A stretch of 64,000 nt of DNA from positions 2,015,001-2,079,000 of the forward strand of contig OZ037769.1 in the NCBI GenBank assembly GCA_964035545.1. Reading direction: 5' to 3'. The DNA comes from Bugula neritina (lineage: Eukaryota > Bryozoa > Gymnolaemata > Cheilostomatida > Bugulidae). Under the pieces are notes generated by a model, which saw only the letters and a program-made list of their open reading frames with translations, was not told the origin of the DNA and searched no databases. Shown one piece after another: positions 11,401-23,500 of this stretch (position 1 is the stretch's first letter; every line of letters starts with the position of its first letter). The translations under genes were made by a program, and so were the position numbers.

Positions 11401-14400
11401 AAGGTTCTTTTTAATTTTGCTTGATTTCCCATGTTTTTTCCTATTTATTTAGCTTATTTTGATTTCGGACCATTACGAAAAAATCTGTAACGGTCCACAA
11501 TCAAAATTAGCTAAATAAATGAGAAAAAAACAGGGGAAATAAAAAAAATTAAAAAGAACCTTAACTACTTAGGTGTATTTATTGATATTTTACTATTTTT
11601 GGGCAAAAAGCAATGTTCATTAGCAGCTAGATTGTGAAAAAAGCTAAAAACTGAAGATTTCCAGTGTGTACTAAATTACATGAAATGACCCAATTACTTT
11701 GCTTCTGTTGAAAGACAAAAATATAATTTTTGTCATCAACCCTGAACAGTAGAGTGTTTAACTCACCCCCACTCTGCAATCCAATAACAATAACAGCTTT
11801 TGGTTTGGCGTCATTCGAGACGCGGCTAGCGATGTCAGCAGCAGCGGAGGTGTCGGAAAACTCGAAATATTCATCAACACAAACAAGATTTGCTTTCAGC
11901 TCATCTTCAAGAAGTGCTTTCAGTTCATGACTAACTGGGTCTGAGCCATAAGCAACCGTAGTGTAGTCCCAGTTTAGTTTCACAGCCAGCTCTGCTATAG
12001 CCTGTAATATTTTCGTATAAGAGTTGATAACAAAAACATGTGAATTAGGCGTGATATGCTCAATCAACTTGAAAGCTGTTAAATACGGTTTAAAATAGAA
12101 TTGTAACGTAAAATCACAATTTCTGCTAACTCTTTTGTCACCTATGCTATCCCATTTTTTTACAACCATTTTGAATTTTTCTTTTTTATTTCAACAAACT
12201 TAATTAGAAATTGTCTTCTTTTTGAGCTTCAACAACATATTTAGAAATCCTACAATTATGTTTATAGAGACTCATCATTTAAGATAATTTGTCGTTATTG
12301 TGATAAAATATAATATCTATTTGAAGCAAAAACACTTTAATAGTAATTGCAATTATATACTATTAATTTTTTTACTTCAAATAATATATAGTAATAAACT
12401 GGAGTCATGATAAAACACACATTAAGCTCACCTTAGCCCGAAATATCAGGGAGTCGCTGGTATAGAACACATTTTCTGCTGACGCATCATTAGCTAACGT
12501 TTCTCCTAGTGTTATTAGTGGAATATCTGTTTCACCGAGCACATCTTGCAAATTCAAGTGGAAAGGGGCAATGACGCCTAAAACAAAAATAACTTGTGAG
12601 AAAGGAATATAATATTGCAAGTCATGTGACCAGGTAGGTGTTTCCTTGTTGATAGAGAGTCTAATTTATATGCAAGTAAATTGATACAAATTATTAAACC
12701 AAAGTAGAAGTTGATGGTTTTGCACTCTCTGAACCTTACAACATGAGTCAGAGCAGTTCTAAAAATTCAAGCAATAAAACGCTATAGGTGTTAGTACACT
12801 TTTTTAGCTAATATGGAACATCAGAAATTTCATGTACAAACTTGTAATAGCTTTTTAGTATCATATTTATTTTGCTTGTACCGGAAGAGTGTGCAGTTCC
12901 CTAATAGAATATTATCCATGCTTCTGGGGTGTTAACTTATTCAAACCCAAAATGAAGAATTTGAACTTTGTAAAACATGCAAAGCTTTCTTATCATTCAA
13001 CATCTTACTGTATAAGTATAGAGTAAAGAAAGCTGATAAAATAATAGAATTACATCAATTACATAAGATATTATAAAAACATCTGCCCCCATCAGGAATT
13101 GAATCACAGACCTTCAGCTTGTAAGCTAGTACATACTAACCATTACACTCTAAGGGATCTTAGAAAATTTCAACGCTACATCTATATATAATAATATAGT
13201 TATAAGAGATATTTTAGCGATGGTTATTGCCAGTAAGTACCAGCAGTTCAAATGTCATTAAATACTTACACTCTATATTTCTCAAATATATATGTAACTA
13301 AGTTGTTTGGGCATTCCTTCAAGAATAAGTCAATTTATAACTTATTTGTGCATAGTTTGAGCCTTTCATGTAGTTAAAATATATGTAAAGCTTGACGCAG
13401 GTAGCAGTCTTTTAACATAGTGAGTGAATCAATTCACCTACCAATCAGAGAACTGGTACTATTCTCAGCTGTCGTAAGTTGACACTGATCAGCAGGTGGT
13501 AGTTGCTGTAAAATCCTTGCTCCAACTTGTACCCTTGTGACCTGGTTAGGATGGCAGAGTGGTAACACTTGTAAACCTATATATATAGAGTAATCGGTAA
13601 AGTGTATGCATTGCGAAACCTTGTGTACGTTAATCATACATTCTTTTAAACTATAATTGCCTGGTACTTCCTAATACACAATAACAAACGTTATTATTAT
13701 TTTTCAAAATACATTATTAGTTTGAATATTATCATCTTTGAAAAGCAACCATTATTTTAGTTGTAAATTTTTCAAACTTATATATTATATATTGCATTTC
13801 AGTTTATCATATTTCAGCAAATTTTTTCAAAAGATTTTTACTAGAGGGAAACATTTTAATGCAGGCATCTTAATTTTATTATAGATATGCAATAAGAGCA
13901 AAATTGTGTATAGCAATAACGCTATACTTCTCAATAAGTATTATTATAGAGGCAGCAGCTTTGTATGCTAGCTGGGAAAACAACGAAATTAAAGCTCAGA
14001 CTTAAACTGACATTTTCTGATTTGCTTGAAAACTTCGAAGCAAGCGTAAGTTTACTATACTAGGAAATAAATTTGCTGCTCAGTTAAGCATTTTGTGGGG
14101 AAAACTATTTAGGTTTATATTGAACGAACTAAATAACATCAGTCCATAAAAATGTCAGATTTAAACTTATGTATGATAGAATCTCAAAACATTAATTTTG
14201 TCTAAACGCCATCATGACAGTACAAGGAAGTTTTTTATGAGAGGGACAGGTGGTTATTTATAAAGTAAAATAGCATAGACATTTATCTACATTATAACAA
14301 CATAATAATATCATTTAACTATATTATGAATTGTTGCTAGGGATAAATCAGTTTAGCTCAAAGTACGTAAAGGAAATCATAAACAGGGTTCCAAATACTT

Positions 14401-17400
14401 CTTCTATTTATAATTTTCTAATTTAGCTTCAGCAAATATATTGTGCAAAAGTTTGTCTTATAATTATACAATATGAAGCTGTAGCAGGTATAAATACTTA
14501 CCAAAACTGAGACTAGAGTTCATGTTGATGGTTTGAAGAATTTCCTGGGCTGTATCAACTGATGCCGAGTTGGCAGCAACACTTCCTGATTTACAATACT
14601 CATCCTCGTTGCTGACGTAAATGATGTGGGCTTGAGAAGCTGAAATATAACCAAATCAAATCAAAGTATATACTAGTTGGTGTTTTTTGAAATAATAATA
14701 AAAAGTGGATGAAAATATTGCTTGCATGGGTGTGTAGGTGGTGCATTATTGTGTGTCCTCGTTTTAGCTGTTATTTGCTTATAAAACTAGGTAAGTTTAC
14801 ACTCTTATACCCTGTGTTTCCATGACAACCATTACGAATGCCCTTAGGATTAATTATGGTTTGGGGAGGTTAGCATAAACTTATAGTTGCGGTTTCATCC
14901 TAAATGTAACTATTTCCATTAGTGGAATGAAAAAATCATTCGGATAATGATAATGGAAATGTAGTGATAGATAGACAGATTTTCCTAGCTATTTCATCAA
15001 ACAGTTTGCATAACAGATTAGGTACATATACATATGCATACATGTATAATATACATTGAAGATACCTACGGCAGCTATCTACGGGTATAAATATCATGAA
15101 TGTACTTACAATGAATTTAAATAGTGGCTGTACCCTACAATCTACGAGAACAATTAATATAGATATATAGTGAATGTATCTAAGTAAGTGCATATAGATA
15201 ACTTTATCACAAACACAATTATCTGCTGGAATTTTATAACAATTAAGTATTTAATATGCACAATGCGAGGTGATATATAGAAGATAATACAAATATAATA
15301 ATATAGTGGAAGTGCTTCACTAAGTATTATATTCCCTAATAGGGTATAATGCTAATGATAGATATATGCCTATCGGGTATCATGCATGATTAGTAAAATC
15401 CTTTCAGCTAGTAACTTTTATGATTAGATCAAGATTCAAATAACTCAAGGAATTTTAAAACTTGAATAATAATTGCGTAAACCCTTACAAATAAACCTAT
15501 GGCCTTCAAGCTTATAGTTTTAGCAAATGATGTTCTTTTACCAGAGGCTTGCGATAAATGTATACTATTCAGAAAAGATCCATAAATAAAACTAATTGAA
15601 GGCAACATTGTAATTGAAATTCTCAAAAAGTTGAGGCAAAAGTGCTTGCAGACGGCTATTATAAAAATGAGCAAGGTATTGCAAAACAATGCAGTATTGC
15701 GTAATTCTGTTGTGACAAGATTTTCATGCTGCCAAAAGCCTTTCCTTTCCCTGACAGAGATCGGAAGACACTATAAAATCTGACATGATATGCTCAGCCT
15801 TAAACAACAGTATGCTACATGTATTGGTTTTATTTTAGTCTATTTTGTCACATGTAATTAGGAAAATTATAAAATTATTATAACAACTAATTGTAAATGC
15901 AGCAAAAACAACACCACACACTATATATACATGTATCTAGTCATCAGTGTTATGAAAACACATCAGCAATTAATGGAAAGTTTGCAGTTTCGATCCAACA
16001 GCAGCAGCAGCAGCAAAATTCAAGAGCACAACATAGAAAGAAATTATTGGGCTTAATACATATTATTTTATATAAACCTAATTCAACCACTAGCATTCCA
16101 CTTTTTCAATATATATTCATACTTGATATCAATAGATCAAACCTTTAAATCAATATATCTATAATTTATATCAATAAATCAGTGCTTTATATCAATAGAC
16201 CTATACTTTTGTATCAATAGATGAAGATGTATGCAAATGTAGCACTTCATAGTAGTGCTTGAAGTGTGCGCTGTAAAAAAATCATGAATTATTTGACGGC
16301 ATAAACTTAATATATGGCTTCTTCTCACACTCTTTTGGTTTTTTATCCTAATCTTTTGTTTTGTTCCATTTATGCTGAACGCGTTAATACACGCTAAATC
16401 GTCTTATATAAAATGATTTTTTAATTAATTGTTCTAGAAAGCAAACTTTTCCATATTTGAAATGTAAAACTTATATAACCCTGTCTACTTATATTCTTTA
16501 GCCAGTGTGCCATATTTTAATTTGTTTATACCAATTAAACTAGTTTATAACAAAAATAAGTTATGTAATAAATGTATTTATATCAAAGATAAATTAAATT
16601 GAGGTGTAGCCCATATGAAGGTATGCTAGAAATGCAGAACTAGCTAAATTGTTTATAATTCATATCGCTGAGAGTTTTAGTTTAGATTAATAGTTTTATA
16701 CTGTTTTACCCAACGCAATGCTCAATTTTAAAGCCATTGAAATAGTTTCAAGTTGCCATGGAATAGCATTGAGATACTTTAAATTATGCAATACACATTA
16801 TTTTTCAATAATCAATAATCAATAAAATTTACAGCAGCTCAACTGTAATCATTGTAAAAAAAGAAACTTTCTTTTAACTGATACACAATATTTGATTTTT
16901 AAAAATTAATAAAATCTTAAAATGTTACTAGGCTATATTTTCAACGTCAGAATGTTTAAGAAGTAAAGTTTAAAATGATTTAAATATTTAGTGAATCTAG
17001 ACGAAGAAAAATGCAATATAGTTACTTAATATATATGGTAACTTGAACGGTCAAAGTCAAAGTAGAAAGTCAAAACTATAGCTACGATAGGATTTGGAAC
17101 AACTTTTTGAAGTAAACTTCCTTGCTTTAATTATTCAGGATTTGCTATAGCTAGCTGCGTTAGCAGGCAAACACTTATGACAGTTCAATCCACGTAAACA
17201 CTTTTTTTCCTTAACAATTGGGGATAAACTAAAATTAATTTTATGCTTAGCTACCAGCTATTTGCCTATAACAACAACTTGATTGTATAGTTACTCTTTA
17301 CTAGATAACTATGAGCACCAATAGCTTTGTTGTAGCGCTATAAAAAGCCGCTCATAGTCTCAGATAAAATGTAAACACAAAGTCCTAGCAAAACAATACA

Positions 17401-19298
17401 AACATTCGAGAACTTCTACTATAGTGCCTTATACACTTGGATTTAAACAGTTGGGTTACTGTCGAGCACCTGAAGCTATTTAGATTCGTCGAAAAATTAG
17501 TGCTCACCGAATTCCCACATTCCTCATGGCTTTGCTTATCATTAGCAATTATGACTGAGGTTGACCTAATTTCAGAAGCTGACAAAAAATCTGCTGAAAG
17601 TTCACTTTTACAGTCCAGGAAGAGCTGATTGTCACGTTTTAACACACTGCCGTATAGATGTGAGAATTTCATAAATTAACTTACAAGTTGTATATTTTTT
17701 AGCTTCACCAGGTTTACACCATGCAGAGCTATAATGAAACTAAAAAAATATCTGGTGATGGAATTGTACTTTAGACCTGCATTAGACAAACTATTTACAT
17801 CCAATAACAACTTCATATCCTTGTTTGTTATTCCATTTGAATACAGTATAAATAGAAAATTGTAGCAAGTGACACCCAAAGTGATTCATATCATAGTAGC
17901 GCAAGGTTTTAAATTTCCATACCATGCAGTTACAACATATAGCAGATATAACGGATATATAGTATGTCTGTTAATCATTCCCTCCTACAAAAAGAAACCT
18001 ATTGGCACATCCACAAGCAGAATTCATTAGTGACAGCAGTGAATAAATAATATCTGTAATAGTATAATGCAATCAATGTAGCAACTTAGACTATATATAG
18101 TATAGCAACACTACAAGCAAGATCAATTATTTTGTCTACCAATGGCGCTATCCATCATATAATACACTCAGAATGCTTACCAAAGCCCACAATAGAGCAA
18201 ACAACATTGCTAGCCTTTTCAGAGTCTAAAAATGTTATTTATTACGAATGTCCAAGTTTTGATCTTTAAAGCAGCCTAGCTATTATTATAAACTTAACGT
18301 TATAAATAGTTGAAGCGATGCATTAGCTAATCTCCTAATATGTGTCTTGAATTCTAGAAATTCAGGGCTCATCACGTGTCATGGGAATCTAATAAAAGCC
18401 GCTAGTTTGGTACTTAAGTTTTTACTATAAAACTAGAACATTGAAAGTGATTCAGACTTTGGAAATAGATAAACATGAATCACTAAAGTTGAAATCTGAG
18501 CTATAAGTTATTGCTAGACTCAATGATTATAGACTGCTAGCTTTTACTTTGAGGTAGGTGCAGTAATGGAGAAATTGAGAAAAGCCTGTGTTCTAGATTT
18601 GAAATGTAGCATAAGAAGTTATGTTCTCACGAGAATTTTAACCCACGCCCCAAACCAAAATTTAACTATAAAATTAAAGAACTTAGGCTTTCTCAATTTC
18701 TCCACTACTGCTCCTAAATGTTTACTTTTTGCTGCATAAAACTACATAAAATCTATAGAAAGATGTTAAAAAATTCAGAGGAAAAGCAAATTTTTATCAA
18801 ATGCATGATCTTGTAGACATATACCACTAAACTTATAATAATAGAACACACTCCTTACACCTAAATACTAATTGCAACTCCATCTGTTAAAAAACTTATT
18901 TCGGAGAAGTACAGGTTATTGCAACCAATTCTTATAACGAAAAATACTATTTCTTTTTCTAATTTTTACAACTTAGTTTTTCAAGTATAAGAAATATGTG
19001 TGGGATAAATCTCCAAACATCGATTGACACTACTTGGAAAAGCCACTAATGATGTTAAAGATTCAAAGAAACTGACGACTGTCGCAATTTGTAAAAGCAA
19101 TCAGGCTATTAGTCATAAATTAAGATAATGTGATATACTAAAGTATACTATAGAATATTTAGTTGTTTCAGCACAGATGTTCAACTCTACAGACTACATA
19201 CCTGGTGTAAGAGATCTTAAGCCACATGATTGGCTTTCAGAGAGCTTACAGAGTATAGCAAGAGAGTAGAGATATCCAAAACCAAGCAATGCCTTCAT
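5410..19298 (-). CDS. Dual Venus-flytrap single-pass receptor, copy 1 (most divergent)
   Basis: Fourteen exons join in phase: 19202-19298, 14502-14639, 13442-13576, 12432-12577, 11767-12001, 10700-11109, 10394-10569, 9644-9932, 9099-9332, 8123-8284, 7378-7554, 6338-7100, 5981-6046, 5410-5885, giving about 1167 residues. A signal peptide (MKALLGFGYLYSLAILCKLS) is followed by flytrap 1, with the ALKLNWDYTTVAYGS-like block also found in the other copies. Next come WC-x4-C-x3-C, flytrap 2 (GDFILVVTMPIHD; SNPWFAQMYQ as in metabotropic glutamate receptors), a C-x3-C-x3-C stalk, one membrane helix (TIIAIVLGVILVILVAGIFV) and a tail. Unlike copies 2-4, the tail is encoded by two exons, the last one long. 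It has YEKP and YAIP (YxxP) and PKPLPR. No seven-helix, kinase or cyclase domain follows before the stop. The ligand is unknown; an extracellular sensor role is inferred. Confidence 0.82.
7575..7865. repeat. Degenerate AGT/ACT-rich minisatellite
   Basis: About 290 bases are built from variants of GTAGTACTAGTAGTATGA. They lie in the copy 1 intron between its exons 10 and 11. The hydrophobic open frame seen on the minus strand here is a by-product of the repeat. Confidence 0.85.
9493..9585 (-). other. Partial second copy of exon 8 (31 codons, in frame) in receptor copy 1
   Basis: The minus strand reads FTTEYCNEEHCLDRSKIVGLI... to HISTT over 93 bases, bounded by an AG acceptor and a GT donor, with phase 0 at both ends. 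It repeats the 3' third of exon 8 (9644-9932) at about 70% base identity. Exon 8 also ends in phase 0, so including this exon would add 31 residues without a frameshift. The sequence immediately upstream of its acceptor matches the copy 4 intron, which suggests that recombination created the exon. It may be an optional cassette or a silent relic; RNA data would be needed to decide. Confidence 0.6.
11281..11680. repeat. Long fold-back element with ~195-bp arms
   Basis: The left arm (about 11281-11478) and right arm (about 11484-11680) are reverse complements along almost their whole length at high identity. Shared blocks include GCTGCTAATGAACATTGC, AAAATATCAATAAATACA and TAGTTAAGGTTCTTTTTAAT. 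There is nearly no loop, so the DNA or RNA could form a very long hairpin. It lies in the copy 1 intron between exons 5 and 6 and has no coding capacity. Confidence 0.9.
13085..13155 (-). repeat. tRNA-derived (SINE-like) sequence
   Basis: Read on the minus strand, the segment follows a tRNA plan: an A-box-like GTGTAATGGTTAGTATG, an anticodon arm with CTTACAAG, a B-box-like GTGATTCAATTCC, and a 3' GGGGGC. The anticodon loop differs by one base from the CTTGCAAG of the other copies. Stem mismatches argue for a repeat rather than a functional tRNA. It lies in intron 3 of copy 1. Confidence 0.6.
14817..14959. repeat. Short inverted-repeat element
   Basis: Arms at 14817-14840 (TTTCCATGACAACCATTACG) and 14937-14959 (whose reverse complement starts TTTCCATTATCATTATCCG) are imperfect inverted repeats around about 95 bp. 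This is consistent with a small MITE; the arms are diverged. Confidence 0.45.
18557..18714. repeat. MITE with GGTGCAGTA... terminal inverted repeats and TA target duplication
   Basis: Arms of about 38 bp at each end (GGTGCAGTAATGGAGAAATT and its near-complement) bound a 158-bp element. TA lies immediately outside both ends, as expected for Tc1/mariner-type insertion. The element has no coding capacity. A related end occurs at 3490-3527. Confidence 0.75.
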
Positions 19299-20557
19299 TT
19301 TCTGCTAGTATCTGTGTATCCATATAGCTGCGTAGAAAGATAGTAGTATAGCCACTAAGTGAGAGCACACTTTCTATGTAGTACTTCCTGGTATGGCTAT
19401 GCTTGAATGAATGTTGCACAATTCAATAAGTAATCTGAGGCTTTTGATATGGTTAACAAAAATTCTAAACACGCAATCCTACTACAACCTATAAAAAATA
19501 TGTTTTCATGACTCATTGAACAAAGCTGTGAGTTGTATAAGGCTGGCGTACGGCTGGGAGTAGTAAACTGAGCATAACTTAGATTAAATCTAGTTGTATT
19601 GTGTTTCATTTATGTTCAAATGAACAACAATTTGCGTATCTATATTATTTTCACTGTAATCGTTTAGTAAAAAATTTTTGGCTTTGACTGTATCTCTTAA
19701 ATGATACGTCAAACCTATTTTATTATATTCGATAAAAGGTTGCCTAAAAGAAGAGTAAATGTTTGTGAGCTGGCAGCCACTGAATAAAAACTATTACTTA
19801 GCAAAACCGAACTGGCATTGATGGAGCTGAACTAAAATTAACGCAAAATTTCCAAGCCCAAGTTAAACAAAAGAAAATGTAATGCATTACATATAAATAT
19901 AAAAATACTATAAACACTTTTGTTAGGCACTTGCATTATTATATTATTATATCTATACATGTAGTACAATGGCTCGTTGAATTAAGTATACCAGTAGTGT
20001 TTTACCACTCTGTCTATTGTAACAGACCTGCATCTTTCTGTAAATTATGCAAATTTTAAACAGATACACATTCTACAAAATGAATAAACAAAAAAGCTAC
20101 ATTATTATAGGCATGCACCCTTGCTTAGCTCATTATAAGCATTGCAAATGCCAATATTTCTTTTACTAAAAGATTGTAACATTGACTTACTTTTTTTATA
20201 AATTTATGAATGCATTTTAAAAAATAGTTTTGCTATCAAAAGATTTATACACTTGAAAAAAAAGATAAAAGCTTTAAACATAGTTATAACAACTTTTTGG
20301 ACATAGATTGATCAACCTTGGGAGTTGCTCTTTCAAAATAATTGCAAAGTTTTTGATATAATTAATTTGTTATAACTATTGTGATACAACTTTTGAGAAC
20401 TATTAGTACAATTGTTACCATATAATTTTATATTGAGATTTGATATGATAACATTTCGATAGATTATCAATTTTGTTGGTTATGCAGAACGTAGCTTTTC
20501 TCAAATAGTAGAACACTATACAAATCCAAAGCTATCATTTGTTTTTAAAAAAAATCC
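19299..20557. other. Intergenic region between receptor copies 2 and 1
   Basis: No exon was recognised. Parts of 19840-20540 resemble 30090-30590, the matching spacer between copies 3 and 2. Both contain AAAATTTCCAAGCCCAA and GATTGATCAAC in the same order, so the spacer was duplicated together with the gene. It must contain the copy 1 promoter; no clear TATA element could be assigned. Confidence 0.55.
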
Positions 20558-23500
20558 TTAATTAGGAGTTATTGTCCTTGGCATAGGGACTGGCTGTGCA
20601 TCTTCTGAATGGCTGGGGGCTGAATGTTTTTGTATATTACGATATCCGTAACCCTGCAACCTTGAACCACCATCTTCCTTAGCTATGGGATCACGAGCTG
20701 CCTCAGACGCACTGGTAGTAGCAACTGTAGCTTGGGTAGGATTTTTATTTATTTCATTGATAGAGTTCTTGAGGCGATCGATGTAATGAGTTGGTTCTAA
20801 AGTAATTTCTGTAAAATAATGACTTGGTGCAGTTGAAGTTTCAAGATTAAAACAGGGTTGAAAATACGTAAGTGTTTGGCAAATGAATGAAGCCCTGTGA
20901 ATATTTGAAACAATCCAGCTGTAAGCAAAATATTTAATTAACAGAGCTTCAATTAATGAAATAATGAAAGATAGAAAGTGCATCTCCCTACACCAATTTC
21001 TGAAGTTATAAAGCTATTATTGCTGAGTCCTAATTCATAACAATAAAATTAAAAAAGATTTTTTTATGCTGCTATCACTACCTATAAATTATTGATTTGA
21101 TGCAGATATCAGAACCATACAAAATTTGAATTTTTCTTACAGAAAGCAACTCACCAACAACAGCCTGTCTGTCAGAATTTCTACTCCTGCTTTCGTTGTA
21201 AGGCAATGAATACGTCGCATCGTCTGTAAATTGCCGATTATTGTGGAAAAACACACATTCGGTTATTATAAATAAACTGTTTTTATGTGTGCAGTGATAA
21301 TGGCATATCCTCCATTGAAATTTGAATAATTATTACTTTTATGCAACATTTATATAGGTATATATGCTGTTCACCCTTACTATACAAATATGTATAAGGT
21401 GGCACATTTCCAACAAATCTTTATCAAAAAATAGTTTAGCAGTACCAGTTTTTATTAATTCGTAGCAGAGTTTTAGAAAATCAAAAATAGTTTTACATTA
21501 AATTTTCAAGAAACATTCTGCAGTTTAGTGAATTGAGCAGTTAATGTACATACTCATATGTGGTCAAAGAGCCAGCAACTATGTAATGACTGAGAGAACT
21601 CTAACAGGCAACAAGGTCACTTACTAGGAACATTGGACGAAGTTCCATTTGCACTGTGTACGTGACTTCTGTTGTTGGTCAAATCTTTCGGCTTGTTTTG
21701 TGACTGCCCTATTAAAAAGATAAAACAAGAAACATTACTGTATTCTCTGAAATGTTGTTTTTGACAAACATTCACTTTGATCATCAACCGATGTTGATAT
21801 TTTACAAACATATACTTATATATAAATAGGTACAGTAAAAAGTTCAGTTTTCTAAAAATTATTAGTTTTATAGCGAAATTTTTACAAGCATTGTTATTTA
21901 GAGAATCAGCTGAAGTTAAACGTAGTCTAGCTTTAATTTTGTAACAATTTGAAGGATATATAATATGCTTGAGAAATTTAAAATTTTTTTTTACTACATA
22001 CCTTTGTGTTTAATGATCAGCCAGACGACTGCAGTAAAAAGAAATAGGATGACTATCCCTAAGCAACTGGCAATAACAATAATCTGTTGGTTATCTTCTT
22101 TTGTTGGTACAGCTGTACTAGAATGATTACTTTTATCCGGACCGGGACAGAAACTCGCACAATGAAGATCACATGACCTGCTTACTAAAATGTCTTGTAT
22201 GACCTCTGAAGAACCGGAACTATCAGCTGTGTAAAATATTGGTGTGTCTGATCCATTTGGTACAGAGATGTCATTGTTGGTATCAAACTCATAAATTAGA
22301 ACATAGCGATAGTTTGAAGTGCCAGGAATCAACTGTTGGGAGAAAACTTGATAACTACTTTTTCCATCCAAATTTTCATCAAAAGGTGAGAGTCCTGCAT
22401 CCCCACCCGTCTCGGAGCTAGAATCATTTTGAGGAATTCTTACTCTCCCAATATTATACTTCAGCTCTTGTGAAGAATACAGTGTTCTATCAAGTAGCTT
22501 ACTGCAAGTTTTAACACTTTGACCTTCACATTCACGATCAGCATAATTCATGAATCCGTATACTAAAGCGTACATAGCTTTCAAGGTGTACAAGCCGTAC
22601 ATTCCAACATTAACCTTCGAGCCTTCCATGATATAAGATTCATTGCTGGGGCAAATGTTAGCTGTAGAGGAAGTGAAGGAACCTCGGACCTTGCAAGCTC
22701 TTTTTGTTTCATACACTACTGTAGTCCACATATTTGAGGCAAGGCTACTAGCTCTTATACTTAGTAAATGACTTTGAAATTTGTTTACCTGTAAAAAATG
22801 TGCAAACCACAATATTTTTTTAAAGAATGATACAATTCTTTAATTATGACCTTTCATACACTCATTGAAAAAATATTTCTGATTGTTGTTATTGAAGAAA
22901 ATTAAACCCAAGATACATTTTAGGTGGCAAAGAGGTTACTTATTTTGACTATTTACTTGAAACTCTGGGTTCACTTTGAAGGTGAGAGATCCTCTCAGAA
23001 TGTGCCCATATTTCTCTAATAGAAATGTTCTGTTCTCCCACACTTCTGTCATTATAAATATGCTGCCACTTTTCTTCCACCAGTTCTCATGTACAAACTT
23101 CATATTGTCTAAGAGATCTCTGATTGGCTGAAAAGTATAGCTGAAATTATCAGACAAGAAAAACATAATCATGTATAAAACCTTTGATAAATAGTATATT
23201 TACTTTACTGAACTTTACTCAATAATTTTTAATACTTTATGCAAAATTTTGGGTTTTACTGAGAAGTAGTTATAATGAAATGTCATAATATAAATAGTAA
23301 ATTATGTGATGCTTTTTATTTAGCACTAAGAAAATAGTTGTTTATCACTTTAATGATTAGTGTCTTACTTTTTCTTCTCCACAGTATATGACAACAAAGC
23401 TTTTTTCACCGTAAGACTGCAGAGTGGACCAAATAGAGTCATACTTGATAGTAGTTTCTTCTCCCAAATAGCTTAGTTGAAAAGACTCAATGATGCAGTA

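Larger units (their letters stand above)
14640..19201. other. Long first intron of receptor copy 1
   Basis: This 4.6-kb intron separates the signal-peptide exon from the rest of copy 1. It contains the inverted repeats at 14817-14959 and 18557-18714 and a short CAG run near 16000. A stretch at 17385-17880 has unusually long open frames on both strands but no recognisable domain and no convincing splice context. I found no supported exon of another gene. Confidence 0.45.

Noticed and set aside
15429-15689. 86-codon minus-strand frame and an interrupted plus-strand frame opposite it
   Set aside because: Low-complexity, AT-driven translation with no domain or splice signals; it cannot be distinguished from chance.
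22239-22421. Plus-strand open frame, with a twin at 33130-33312
   Set aside because: Antisense to receptor exon 12 in copies 2 and 3; the similarity merely reflects the duplicated exon.
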